Shown one piece after another: positions 52,301 through 57,960 of a stretch of 64,000 bases of DNA. The position numbers and the translations under genes were made by a program. Every line of letters starts with the position of its first letter. The first letter of the stretch is position 1. The notes below the pieces were generated by a model that worked only from the letters and a program-made list of their open reading frames with translations, was not told the origin of the DNA and ran no database searches. Where the stretch lies: assembly GCA_033032175.1 (NCBI GenBank), contig CM065318.1:14198001-14262000 (forward strand), read 5' to 3'. The stretch comes from Saturnia japonica (Eukaryota > Arthropoda > Insecta > Lepidoptera > Saturniidae).

Positions 52301-53842
52301 ATAATTAAGCTATAAATTAAACACAAAACTATGTTATCAGCCAATATAAATTATGCTAAATACTTGCAGTGTCAAATCAATACTTTCAAGTTGTCATATT
52401 GTAAATTGCCATGCTTCCCTACACTGCACCATGAAATATATTCTTTAATTATGGATAGCAATCCAAACTATTCATTTCTCTTTTTATCCAACTGAGAAAA
52501 AGGAGGGTTATGTTGTATGTATGAATGTCTATTTCTTTGTCACACTCTGTAGCCTAAACAGCTTAACAGATGTAAGCATACTATGTGTCATTAGATTTGT
52601 CTTAATTGTAGGACTGACATAGGCTATATAATATTTAAGTATGACATTTGGGAATCTAATAAAAAGTAAATATAGAAAAACATATTTTTAGTCAAGTATT
52701 TTTGTTGCAGTCGGGTTGTTTTGTCATTTTTAATAATTTTACTTGTTGTATAATTTCATTTACCTTATATACTTTCAAACTTTCGGAATGGTATTTGTTT
52801 ATTTATTATTTTAAGTTTATTGTGAATTTATTTTTAAAAGCACCAAATACAATTTGCTAATTATCTATTTATTATTTTTAATATCATCAATCATATTAAT
52901 ATCAAAATCATAGTTTTGTTATTATATATCATCTTGCTAGACATTAAAACATACCCAAAATGAGCACTTTTTAAACATTTTTATGGTTTATGGGTTATTA
53001 AATAATATAGACAAATTGTGTTTGGAATGAATATTGACTAACAGCTTCACTTGCAGAGAGCATGTTCCTCTTATTATACTGCATGTTTTATTACCATGGA
53101 GTAAATTGACATTAGTGATTGCTGTAAACAGCACAATTATTTGAACCGTAGTATTATAAAAAAACACTGAGTTTAAGGTTTTTATTTATTAATTTAAGTA
53201 TTTTGTGTTATTCAACATACCCGATAATTTGCTATTATCATTACATAATTCAGGAAACTATAAAAAAATATATGGCAAACTACTGCAATAAAATACTTAC
53301 TAAAAAAATTACTTAGGTTGGCCCAATAGAGATGCAAATTTGTCTCCCTTATTCAATATTCACATTTGAAAGTTTCAATGTTTTTTGACAAAAAAACATA
53401 CCAATATATTTATCTCATACGGTTTTACAACTACTGCAGAGATGGTACTAGTTATGATACTATTTTTAAAACACCATAATCTAGCAACACATAAAATGTA
53501 ATTTTACTCCGTGAAAATAAAAAATGCACTATAGCTTATTTAAATCTAATATATGTAGTAAATAATCAACGTTACAAACTTTAAATGTATGTATAGGTAT
53601 ATTACAATTAAACAAGTTTTTTTTTAAATTGGAATATTAGTTAGATATAAGTAAAAAAATAAAAACTAACATATCTCTTTTTATAAGTTTGTAACTTTAG
53701 ATTCACCGTGGAAAAAAATATAATTATATTACCATTTTCGTTTCGTACTTCTATATTTCGGTTTAGGCTTAGCACCGTTTGTTTCACTGGCAAAAGTACC
53801 AGTCTTATCCTGTGTTTTAACTTCATTATTTGATTGTTCCAT
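23601..53842 (-). CDS. GON4L: GON4L / muscle wasted (mute) homologue, 22 coding exons, 1395 aa
   Basis: Every exon listed below has GT/AG borders and the phases join without a break to 4188 nt. GON4L-type proteins are nuclear chromatin co-repressors. The vertebrate protein works with YY1, SIN3A and HDAC1; Drosophila Mute sits in the histone locus body. Recognisable blocks: SVRKIIK and TRSKIK (about 75-118), WDLQLSPIKHI with the acidic DEDDDEYEP (130-170), STFVPPDEL (257-265), KKELNDLV (about 327-334), PEQIQILQQQLRQHIQLATS (501-520), the SANT-like stretch from FLYPYLLPP through IAIGLDEFW (about 627-664), WLRYLAK in exon 15, PAH-like segments (about 1045-1165) and a C-terminal Myb-like domain (1326-1390). 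The start ATG follows an in-frame TGA. Length is shorter than the human protein (over 2000 aa) but in the range of insect forms. Introns hold most of the repeats of the window. Confidence 0.92.
24520..24860. repeat. Relative of the foldback element at 32620-32970
   Basis: Shares AGATTTTGATTAAAATAAAT, AATAAAGATTAC(T/C)TGTCGT and GAAGAAGTTGG-type blocks with the foldback element. The flanking ATGACAGTTCTAATTTGATG matches sequence right of that element in reverse. Lies in the last intron of GON4L. Confidence 0.6.
24937..25192 (+). repeat. Dispersed non-coding repeat, copy 1 of 2
   Basis: From AATAAGATCGAATATTTT through CAAACGAAACACCAATAAC and ATGACGTCATTCGTGTGTAA to TATTTTTCCTAGCTTTATAA. The same order appears at 31808-32088, same orientation. 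It may be a MITE. Confidence 0.75.
25195..25995. repeat. Dispersed TE-derived repeat (RTE/LINE-tail-like)
   Basis: Starts near GCGTTGTGCCTGCGGTTCCG and contains repeated CAAAATTTCATCAAAATCGG blocks. It ends with CATACAAATAAACATACAGACA. A related copy lies at 43568-43890. No ORF. Confidence 0.55.
26206..26281 (-). CDS. GON4L: GON4L exon 21
   Basis: 76 nt: MQITCDSMCIIIQPGCEGT then MMNKI. Three cysteines, no named domain. Phase 0 before GTAAGT. Confidence 0.82.
26902..27039 (-). CDS. GON4L: GON4L exon 20 (duplicated exon, copy 2)
   Basis: 138 nt, same length and phase as exon 19. Codes for CTKQDSEVTISNQPEPSPIP and ends ESSAIQASE. Either copy, both or neither would keep the frame. Confidence 0.85.
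27130..27957 (-). mobile_element. 5'-truncated LINE (RNase H end) in a GON4L intron
   Basis: Minus-strand coding remnant between exons 19 and 20. It reads RRLKGAIRDRKSIWLPSHIG followed by LGSNEEVDRLAREA, the RNase H motif of I/Jockey-like LINEs. After a frame change come TALRLRSGHIPLNKFAFLMK and the C-terminal knuckle RCTECDYIEDAYHIMVEC. Two frames and an A-rich insert near 27670-27680 show it is dead. Confidence 0.8.
27975..28112 (-). CDS. GON4L: GON4L exon 19 (duplicated exon, copy 1)
   Basis: 138 nt, 46 codons with equal phases at both ends. Codes for CKKQDNKITISNQLEPSLTP and ends ESPPIQAFE. Its sister is exon 20, 32 of 46 residues identical. Confidence 0.85.
28253..28307. repeat. (AT)n microsatellite
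   Basis: About 55 bp of uninterrupted AT dinucleotides in the intron between GON4L exons 18 and 19. Confidence 0.95.
29171..29346 (-). CDS. GON4L: GON4L exon 18 (second PAH-like segment)
   Basis: Contains CQTCSALLLKLKGFPRIAKH followed by WFGLFPHTRAA. The FPRIAKHWFGLFP stretch is typical of the distal PAH region. Donor AG|GTAAGG leaves two bases. Confidence 0.88.
30540..30691 (+). pseudogene. Possible MADF-domain remnant
   Basis: One frame reads KLTEAFQNEKCLFIRRKHP and, after a shift, WKRIAEELN, which resembles the MADF start and its W-x-x-IAxELN helix. Stops and the frame change mean it is not a gene. It ends beside a run of 14 Gs. Confidence 0.3.
30750..30960 (-). repeat. Intron repeat family, copy 1
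   Basis: Contains CGTACTTAAATATTACATAG and CTATGTCACTCCCACAA, words shared with copies at 34830-35100 (opposite orientation), 46745-46915 and 52480-52740. Confidence 0.6.
31808..32088 (+). repeat. Dispersed non-coding repeat, copy 2 of 2
   Basis: Colinear with 24937-25192, longer by a few small insertions, ending TTTTTCCTAGCTTTATAAATC. Confidence 0.75.
32186..32460 (-). CDS. GON4L: GON4L exon 17 (first PAH-like segment)
   Basis: Codes for LVNGNLIEIYTEFLGFLTAE and VFNAYLSSHLRDLIKMID. The amphipathic helices and the spacing fit the paired amphipathic helix (SIN3-type) region of the family. Phase 0 before GTAAGT. Confidence 0.88.
32620..32970. mobile_element. Foldback element with about 100-bp inverted arms
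   Basis: Arms 32620-32722 and 32868-32970 are near-perfect reverse complements (GAGTGACAGTGACGATTCAT, AATAAAGATTACCTGTCGTT). The loop of about 145 bp has no ORF. It sits upstream of GON4L exon 17, in the intron after exon 16. Confidence 0.8.
33849..34581 (-). CDS. GON4L: GON4L exon 16 (largest, 733 nt)
   Basis: Begins AHLHRSTQLCGRAPEGVVVE. The middle is rich in hydrophobic/polar mix (FLVPLNLLPTNT). A cysteine group (DHCECCKILRKIC and later CYCKD) might bind metal. Ends NDL plus one base before GTGAGT. No named domain is clear apart from the family context. Confidence 0.9.
34830..35100 (+). repeat. Intron repeat family, copy 2
   Basis: Contains GAAAAAGGAGGGTTATGTTT, CTCTGTAGCCTAAACGGCTT and GTCGTTAGATTCGTCTTAAT, ending near CAGTCGGGTTTTTTG. 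The copy at 52480-52740 has the same orientation and order. Confidence 0.7.
35223..35366 (-). CDS. GON4L: GON4L exon 15
   Basis: 48 codons: KFFKNRKVEPVKHRLLPFNP, then MPRNWLRYLAKTSKRFK (human: KFYKKTKQLPV and LPFWLKASL). Confidence 0.9.
37187..37403 (-). CDS. GON4L: GON4L exon 14 (SANT-like)
   Basis: Continues LIAIGLDEFWQYVDN, aligned with LLALGLKHFEG of vertebrate GON4L, then KHMFPWIFPKVLMNHILHIR. Ends in phase 0 before GTAAGT. Confidence 0.92.
37690..37850 (-). mobile_element. tRNA-derived SINE, second family
   Basis: The minus strand shows GGTTCGATTCCCAGGTCGAG (box B region) and a tail with CAATGTATTATTGGGTTTAA. Located in the intron between exons 13 and 14. Confidence 0.55.
37989..38156 (-). 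CDS. GON4L: GON4L exon 13
   Basis: Contains MYKNVVANSTVFLYPYLLPP, matching ILATSKVFMYPELLP, and ends YLRSEDE, the start of a SANT-like helix. Two bases carried over. Confidence 0.92.
38333..38526. mobile_element. Foldback MITE
   Basis: Left arm TTGACCTATTAACATATACA...TGCTTTTACAAAACCACA is repeated as the reverse complement on the right (TGTGGTTTTGTTAAAGCAC...ACGTTAATAGGTCACTTTA). About 190 bp, no ORF. Confidence 0.75.
38556..38865. mobile_element. MITE-like inverted repeat element
   Basis: Left end ATGCAGTTTGGATTGCG...GTAACTGCATCG matches the reverse complement of the right end (TACAGTTTGAATGCG...GATAACTGCATCG). About 310 bp. Confidence 0.6.
39018..39044 (-). CDS. GON4L: GON4L microexon 12 (27 nt)
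   Basis: Only 27 nt, coding for FVQADCEK between two split codons. It has a good acceptor (TCTTTCAG) and donor (GTAAGT). Skipping it keeps the frame, since phases 2 and 2 are equal. Confidence 0.8.
39229..39363. mobile_element. Harbinger-like MITE with TTA target duplication
   Basis: 135 bp, nearly a complete palindrome: GGCTGCTTATCTACTGAAGC at the left against GGCTACCTGTACATTGAAGC from the right, both continuing CCAATAGAATTGCAT towards the centre. TTA flanks both sides (39226-39228, 39364-39366), as expected for PIF/Harbinger. Confidence 0.75.
39565..39701 (-). CDS. GON4L: GON4L exon 11
   Basis: Contains NVCNLRPALELMTSWEKSV, aligned with the CNLMGAMQLIEDF region of the human protein. Donor AA|GTAGGT leaves two bases. 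Confidence 0.88.
39900..40030 (+). repeat. Short dispersed repeat (family of 13755-13885)
   Basis: Shares the GACAGCG, GATCTCTCGATG and AGTACCGTCA words with 13755-13885. Intron between exons 10 and 11. Confidence 0.5.
40059..40440 (+). repeat. Tandem repeat, about 2.5 units of 144-162 bp
   Basis: CCGATATCAAGTG-type blocks recur at 40081, 40225 and 40387, each followed by ATTTAAAGGTAAAA-like sequence and AAACATTT. Confidence 0.65.
40575..40705 (-). repeat. Dispersed repeat also at 50515-50645
   Basis: Both contain AGAGCTCTGGAAAC/AGAACTCTGGAAAC, CAGGAAAAGAACACAA-like, GTTATTTGGCT and GCTGCCCCAAGTA blocks in the same order. Confidence 0.55.
40935..41066 (-). CDS. GON4L: GON4L exon 10
   Basis: 44 codons starting ILPEQIQILQQQLRQHIQL, equivalent to the LQQQMQQHVQLLTQ helix of vertebrate GON4L. 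Phase 0 at both ends. Confidence 0.92.
41190..41470 (-). mobile_element. tRNA-derived SINE, third family
   Basis: The minus strand reads GAGAGCTCAGTAGGTAGCGT (box A region) and GTGGGTTCGAATCCC (box B). The body includes GAAAATCTGTCACTAAACAC. Related to 14270-14480. Confidence 0.6.
41720..41885 (-). CDS. GON4L: GON4L exon 9
   Basis: Codes for ASPHLKIAVKEQTEPDTPER and PPILRYLKLNSDM and ends LEFT before GTAAGG (phase 0). Confidence 0.85.
41985..42474. repeat. Dispersed repeat, copy 2 (family of 150-600)
   Basis: Colinear with 150-600 and, like it, followed by SINE-derived sequence in minus orientation. Confidence 0.7.
42586..43548 (+). mobile_element. mariner transposon, decayed, with intact ends
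   Basis: The inverted ends TTAGATCGGGGAAAAAG and (reverse) ATAGGTCGGGGAAAAAG are flanked by TA. The coding remnant holds LITGDKKWITYDKNGR and, across shifts, blocks equivalent to VVFHHDNARPHTS and LPTKWQKV. Stops and deletions are many. Length 963 bp against about 1.3 kb for a full mariner. Confidence 0.88.
42900..43480 (+). pseudogene. mariner transposase pseudogene
   Basis: Recognisable DDE/D segments of a mariner transposase in shifting frames: TGDKKWITYDKNG (first catalytic Asp region), DNARPHTS counterpart near 43190-43215 and LPTKWQKV near 43430. No continuous frame. Confidence 0.8.
44564..44799 (-). CDS. GON4L: GON4L exon 8
   Basis: 78 codons plus two bases. Charged and low in hydrophobics (KQEPQSDEEESTIKISDKLT), with no domain recognised. 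Donor AG|GTAAGT. Confidence 0.82.
45368..45534 (-). CDS. GON4L: GON4L exon 7
   Basis: Contains IIKISKKELNDLVTELFGIM, the counterpart of the ITKKEVNELMEELF helix of vertebrate GON4L. Ends in phase 0 before GTATGT. Confidence 0.9.
45963..46712. mobile_element. 750-bp MITE-like element with long inverted ends
   Basis: Outer ends share TAATTCGAGG...GGACTGAG. Inner arms are nearly perfect: left TTGACTGCGAGAAAACTTCT with TAGGCGGTGAT (46030-46062), right the same in reverse (46552-46583). The Lys/Arg-rich ORF inside (46057-46266) is a purine-rich chance frame. Intron between exons 6 and 7. Confidence 0.7.
46745..46915 (-). repeat. Intron repeat family, copy 3
   Basis: CGTCCTACTTAAATATTATATA, CACTCCCACAATCAAGACGA and CATAACCCTCTTTTTCGC in reverse order relative to 34830-35100. 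It ends some 20 bp from GON4L exon 6. Confidence 0.7.
46936..47203 (-). CDS. GON4L: GON4L exon 6
   Basis: Contains ARRTRSKLSLSS, ESTFVPPDELPMPDVDDL and the acidic NEDDDETDPEYNVAADADA. These correspond to STFxPPD and DPEYN blocks of the family. Donor G|GTATGT leaves one base. Confidence 0.9.
48533..48661 (-). CDS. GON4L: GON4L exon 5
   Basis: 43 codons, Ser/Asp/Pro-rich (SDDDQTLESCSDIESQPRTP), ending GPFVVPQ before GTGATA. Low complexity, probably disordered. Confidence 0.85.
49123..49297 (-). CDS. GON4L: GON4L exon 4
   Basis: Holds the most diagnostic family block, WKTWDLQLSPIKHI followed by the acidic LPEDEDDDEYEPNHDD (vertebrate: ISPIKK and SSDEEYQPDDE). Ends in phase 0 before GTAAGA. Confidence 0.92.
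50806..50918 (-). CDS. GON4L: GON4L exon 3
   Basis: Codes for VVTNNRVLAHVKLQEE and ends TKLTRSKIK, equivalent to LTRSKLK in vertebrate GON4L. Donor GTATGT leaves two bases. Confidence 0.88.
51007..51136 (-). CDS. GON4L: GON4L exon 2
   Basis: Acidic serine cluster (STSSSDSEDILPENI), then LDETSVRKIIK, a conserved block of the family. Completes the split codon and ends in phase 0 before GTACCT. Confidence 0.85.
51140..52475. other. GON4L intron 1, 5'-distal part, no feature seen
   Basis: AT-rich, no ORF, RNA or repeat that I can support. Confidence 0.4.
52480..52740 (+). repeat. Intron repeat family, copy 4
   Basis: GAAAAAGGAGGGTTATGTTG, CTCTGTAGCCTAAACAGCTT and CATAGGCTATATAATATTTA as in 34830-35100. 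In the long intron 1 of GON4L. Confidence 0.7.
52745..53730. other. GON4L intron 1, proximal part, no feature seen
   Basis: Very AT-rich. Nothing beyond homopolymer-rich intron sequence. Confidence 0.4.
53733..53842 (-). CDS. GON4L: GON4L exon 1
   Basis: Starts MEQSNNEVKTQDKTG, Lys/Thr-rich and basic at its end (KPKPKYRSTKRK). Donor ATG|GTAATA leaves two bases. An acceptor-like TTTTGTTTTAG at 53862 suggests a spliced 5' UTR. Confidence 0.85.
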
Positions 53843-54279
53843 TCCTATGATTCATTTATTACTAAAACAAAACATTCAGTTCGACAAAATACTTGAAAGC
53901 GTTGAAACACAGTTACGCGTAGAAACAAGTTTCTGTAACAAATCAATTTTGACATTTCTCATATCTGACAAAAAAAATAGAGATGGGCAACTAGATTCAC
54001 ATGTTCATTCATTCGAACTTATTCCAATCATCATCATCGTCATTTTAAAGTGATTGCTTTTTAACTTGATTTTGAAATGCAAACGGAACACACTATAGTG
54101 TTTAGCGTCATATTTTAAAGTGCTCTACCTAATGTATTCATCAATGTTTACTATATCGAAAGATAAGGTTCCTCCATATGCCCATTAAATACTACTACAT
54201 ACACATTTTATAGCGCATCGAGTCTTCACTACTTCCTTTTTCATATTTTGTAGTTTTTTTAACGTATATAATTACATTG

Positions 54280-54390
54280 ACGGTACTGTCCCTGATGGTA
54301 AGCACAGCACAATTCAAACACAACAGCGACCACAAAGAGATCTAAATCTATCGGTGGTCACCACTGTCAACCGGCCTGACGTGAAATTAA
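54280..54390 (-). repeat. Short dispersed repeat (family of 13755-13885)
   Basis: Reverse orientation: GACGGTACTGTCCCTGATGG, AACAGCGACCA and AGAGATCTAAATC. Confidence 0.5.
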
Positions 54391-54464
54391 TGAATAATTG
54401 ACCTAACATGAAATTATTATTTGAAAAATACCTTAATGTAATATAATCTAATTGAAGTATTTTT

Positions 54465-54835
54465 ATGATGAATTTTGAACATTATATAACGAATTCTTAA
54501 GGATTTAATAATTACTCACCTACTATAACATCGACGATACCAGTGCTATATATCAGTATATAAACGAGAACTTTTAATACTTAATTATTAACAAAGTTGG
54601 TTTATGGTGAACCCGAGGATTCGGAAGATGTCTTCGTATTTCGTCTCGTGTCGTCGTATGATGAATTTTGAACATTATATAACGAATTCTTAAGGATTTA
54701 ATAATTACTCACCTACTATAACATCGACGATACCAGTGCTATATATCAGTATATAAACGAGAACTTTTAATACTTAATTATTAACAAAGTTGGTTTATGG
54801 TGAACCCGAGGATTCGGAAGATGTCTTCGTATTTC
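54465..54835 (-). repeat. Perfect 178-bp tandem duplication upstream of GON4L
   Basis: Copies 54465-54642 and 54658-54835 are identical base for base, separated by 15 bp. Each copy carries, on the minus strand, a consensus donor (TAGTAG|GTGAGTAATT), so each could be a non-coding first exon of GON4L. Confidence 0.9.
54521..54642 (-). other. Candidate GON4L 5' UTR exon (proximal copy)
   Basis: On the minus strand this ends at a strong donor (GTGAGT at 54519-54514). An acceptor (TTTTGTTTTAG) lies at 53862, 20 bp upstream of the start codon. The transcription start is not defined; inference only. The first base of the donor intron may vary by one. Confidence 0.35.
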
Positions 54836-54956
54836 CTCTACTAATAAAACATACAGTATACATTTCTTTTTATTGGAAAAAGGTAACTATACTGGTCTGA
54901 CACATAGATGTAGTACTATACCTCTTGGCTCTGAAAAATCGACAAATCGATATTGT

Positions 54957-55100
54957 CAGGGCCGGCCCTAGATTATAACGCGCCCGCCTGCAAGTATGAG
55001 TTGGGTGCCCCTAAAATTTATTTATTTTTTAATCATATAACTTAAAAAATTTTGATGTAAAGATTATTTTGTCCATGGTAAAATAAATTTAAATTAAATT
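54957..55100 (+). mobile_element. hAT-type terminal repeat, fragment
   Basis: CAGGGCCGGCCCTAGATTATAA is a typical hAT terminal inverted repeat and is followed by GGGTGCCCCTAAAATTTA. No matching right end or transposase is seen nearby, so it is a truncated end. Confidence 0.5.
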
Positions 55101-55244
55101 CAATCCATAAATAGGGTAGATTAAATAAACCATTCGTTTTTAAAACATATTATACTATTGTATTTTATAAACATGGTATTTATTAATATTTTAATTTTCT
55201 TTCTTCATAATTTTAATTACAAAATTATCAATAATAGTTATAAT

Positions 55245-55750
55245 TTCCGGCGATCCGGTGCAGGTTTCATCCTAAGCAACCATGTACCAATAGCACCTCA
55301 ACCAAAAGAAATGTCAGGGAGCACTTGCTGCGCCCTCTAATGAGGACCGGGTGGACAGCATCTATGGTCTGCCCCATAGCACGCATCCACCAGGTCCCGT
55401 GTTTATCACAACATGACTTCCGCTTGGACCAGCCGCCTCAAATTTTCAACTTCTGTGGGAGCTGAGGACTTACCTTTTTCCTTCCTCCTATAAATCGATA
55501 TACGAAAGCGAGCAATTCCGCCTCAAACTTCCATTTCAGGGAGCCAGTGAGAGCGAAGGCCGCTCCCGCGGATACCGATCGCTAACCATAAGAGAACAGT
55601 CGATTAGCTCCCTACGCCCTCCGCCCATGTGGTCCAACACCAATGCTAGGAACAGGCCTGGAACTACGTCCGATCCAGGTATACTCCGCTTATTGCACTT
55701 AGAATTTTTTTCCACGAACCTCTCCAGTAACTCCAGCTGGAATGTCTCTG
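55245..55750. other. GC-richer TE-like fragment, unassigned
   Basis: About 500 bp of higher GC between the hAT terminus and hAT copy B. The minus-strand frame (ERFVEKNSKCNKRSIPGSDV) is not recognisable to me. Probably a LINE or other TE fragment. Confidence 0.35.
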
Positions 55751-56202
55751 AATAAATCAAATTTGAGTTTTAAAATATTTTACTTACATTGAAAGATTTA
55801 CAAAATTAAAAAATACAGAGATGATAAATTTTAAAATTGATGTTTGCGGCTTTTTACTAAGACTAAATCACAATCTAGACTAAACTAATCACAAGACTAA
55901 AATCTTTAATTAAAGCACAATAATCTAACGAATGAGCTACGACATTTTCGATTGAAAGAATAGCAAGGGCTGAAAGCCGATCCTATGTCATCGAATTCCA
56001 TAAATGTGTTTTAATAATTTTAAGCCTCGAAAAACTCTTTTCAGCAGACGCAACCGTAACCGGTGTGGTGGTAATAATTCTCAGAACTATTTCGATAGTG
56101 GGGTAAACTTCAGTTAATTTTTTTTCTATTCTGTATTTCAGCACCGAGATAATGTCATCGTTTCCTTCATACACACGGATGAACATATTCAGTTCTTCGT
56201 AC

Positions 56203-56473
56203 TGTAGCGACATCTCTCGCCACAACTGACGCATCGACGCATCGACGCAACTATGTAGCGACACATAGCGACATCTATCGAACCACATAAGTAGCTTCCT
56301 ACTATCCTACATCGCGCTATAGAAAGTAACTCTATCGTTGAGTATATATACAAGAACCCGACTACAACAGTCGGGGCAGCTGCCCGCCAGACATAGCACC
56401 CATCTGGCCGTAGGATCCTCCCTTTTCTATGGCGGATGAGGAACTTTACTCTCTGTTCCTCACCTCCGCTAAA
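56203..56473 (+). mobile_element. Solo LTR
   Basis: TGTAGCGACATCTCTCGCCA...CCTCCGCTAAA, 271 bp, with GTAC duplicated on both sides (56199-56202, 56474-56477). hAT copy A has the empty site (3176-3179). Related to the TRIM LTRs over about 130 bp (GACATCTATCGA, ATATACAAGAACCCGACTAC, GGGCAGCTGCCCGCCAGACA) but longer, so probably the LTR of a relative. No interior is left. Confidence 0.82.
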
Positions 56474-57895
56474 GTACAATTCATGTCCATCAATATCACA
56501 TGATTCTCCTACTGTCATAGATATTTGCAAGTCGCTGCAATGCTTCGAAAGTTCACTATCACTAATTTCCTTTAATCTTTTTATATTATACATGAAACCA
56601 AATATGCTCTCATGATGTTTAAGTGCTTCAAACCTAGGACGGCAGCTTGCGCGCACATTGTCCATAATAACATAAAAATAGTTTATTTTGAAAATCTCTT
56701 CCGCATTCAATTTATGAGTTTCATCTTCCCCTTCATAATCAAAATGCCTTTTTACGTCGTCTTCGGACTTCTTTAAACTTTCAGTCAATATAATTATCCT
56801 CGGCTATTTCTCTCGCTGTTACAAGGGATGACTGAAAACAATATTCTCGATAACTATCGAGCCAATTTGTGAATGCGTCTAGGTGTTGTATAGCCACATC
56901 TAAGTGCATGTTTTCGCTTTGCCACATTTTACTGATAACATTTATCTTTGTAAGAATGTTATACCATATGAAAAGTGAAACTACAAATTCGTAGGTAGTT
57001 ATTTTCTTTTCTATAGAATGTCATTCACTTACCAATTGACAATCTATTGTATTTTCTGCTAAATCCTTTAAAGCATCACATATATAGCTTAGTTGGTATT
57101 TAACGGCCTTCACCGATACTACCCTGCACTCGCATCTATGTTTCAGAAAGCGGTTTTAGCGATAAGGATTTTACATGAGCATTTAAAATAGCCCACCTCT
57201 GGCTTAAGCCGGCAAACAGAGTGTACAACATTTTTAGCAAACCAAAAAAGATTTTGCTTGGACACAAGACAATGCTGCATCTCCTAGGATGAGATTCCAG
57301 CTATGACTCCCACAAGGTAAAAAATAAGCAAGTGGATTAATTTCAATAATACGATTTTGGACACCCCTTTTTTCACCACGCGTATTGACACCATGATCAT
57401 ATCCTTGGCCTCTGCAGTTTTGCAATGATATGTGTAAACTGTTCTAATTCTATGATTATATTATTAGTCAAACTCTCAGCTGTGGTTTTTTCGACGGCTA
57501 TGAAACCAATAAAATGTTCTTCAATTTCAGCTGTTTTTGTATTAAAAAATCTTATAAATTGATAGTTGCTCAACACGAGAAACGTCGCGAGTACAATCAA
57601 GAATAATAGAGTAATATTTATTATTAATTTTTTTTTGCAACAATTTCAGTTTTGACGTGACTTGCCATTAATTGTAGAAGCTCATTTTGAATATTTTTTT
57701 CCGATATAGTGGTCATCATAGAATTATGAACTCGGCGTGTTAGAGTATAGAACCAGAACAACGGTCTCGCCTGTCTTACCACCTATACATGAATTTTTCA
57801 TGTATGTCTTCCCCGACGCCTGTACCTACGCTCAGTCTGTTCACGTGTTTCGTCCAGTGCTTATCTCTGTCAAAATAATACTTTTACGAAGCAAA

Positions 57896-57960
57896 ATGTC
57901 TAATTGTGCAGTGAAAACTTGTAAAAACCATTATAGAAATAAAAAACTTGAAATCCAGTG
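57896..57960 (+). CDS. THAP gene exon 1
   Basis: Begins MSNCAVKTCKNHYRNKKLEI. Ends CAGTG|GTATCT with two bases carried over. This donor is the only one keeping frame with exon 2; a stronger GTAAGT lies at 57977 but leads to a stop. Confidence 0.65.
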
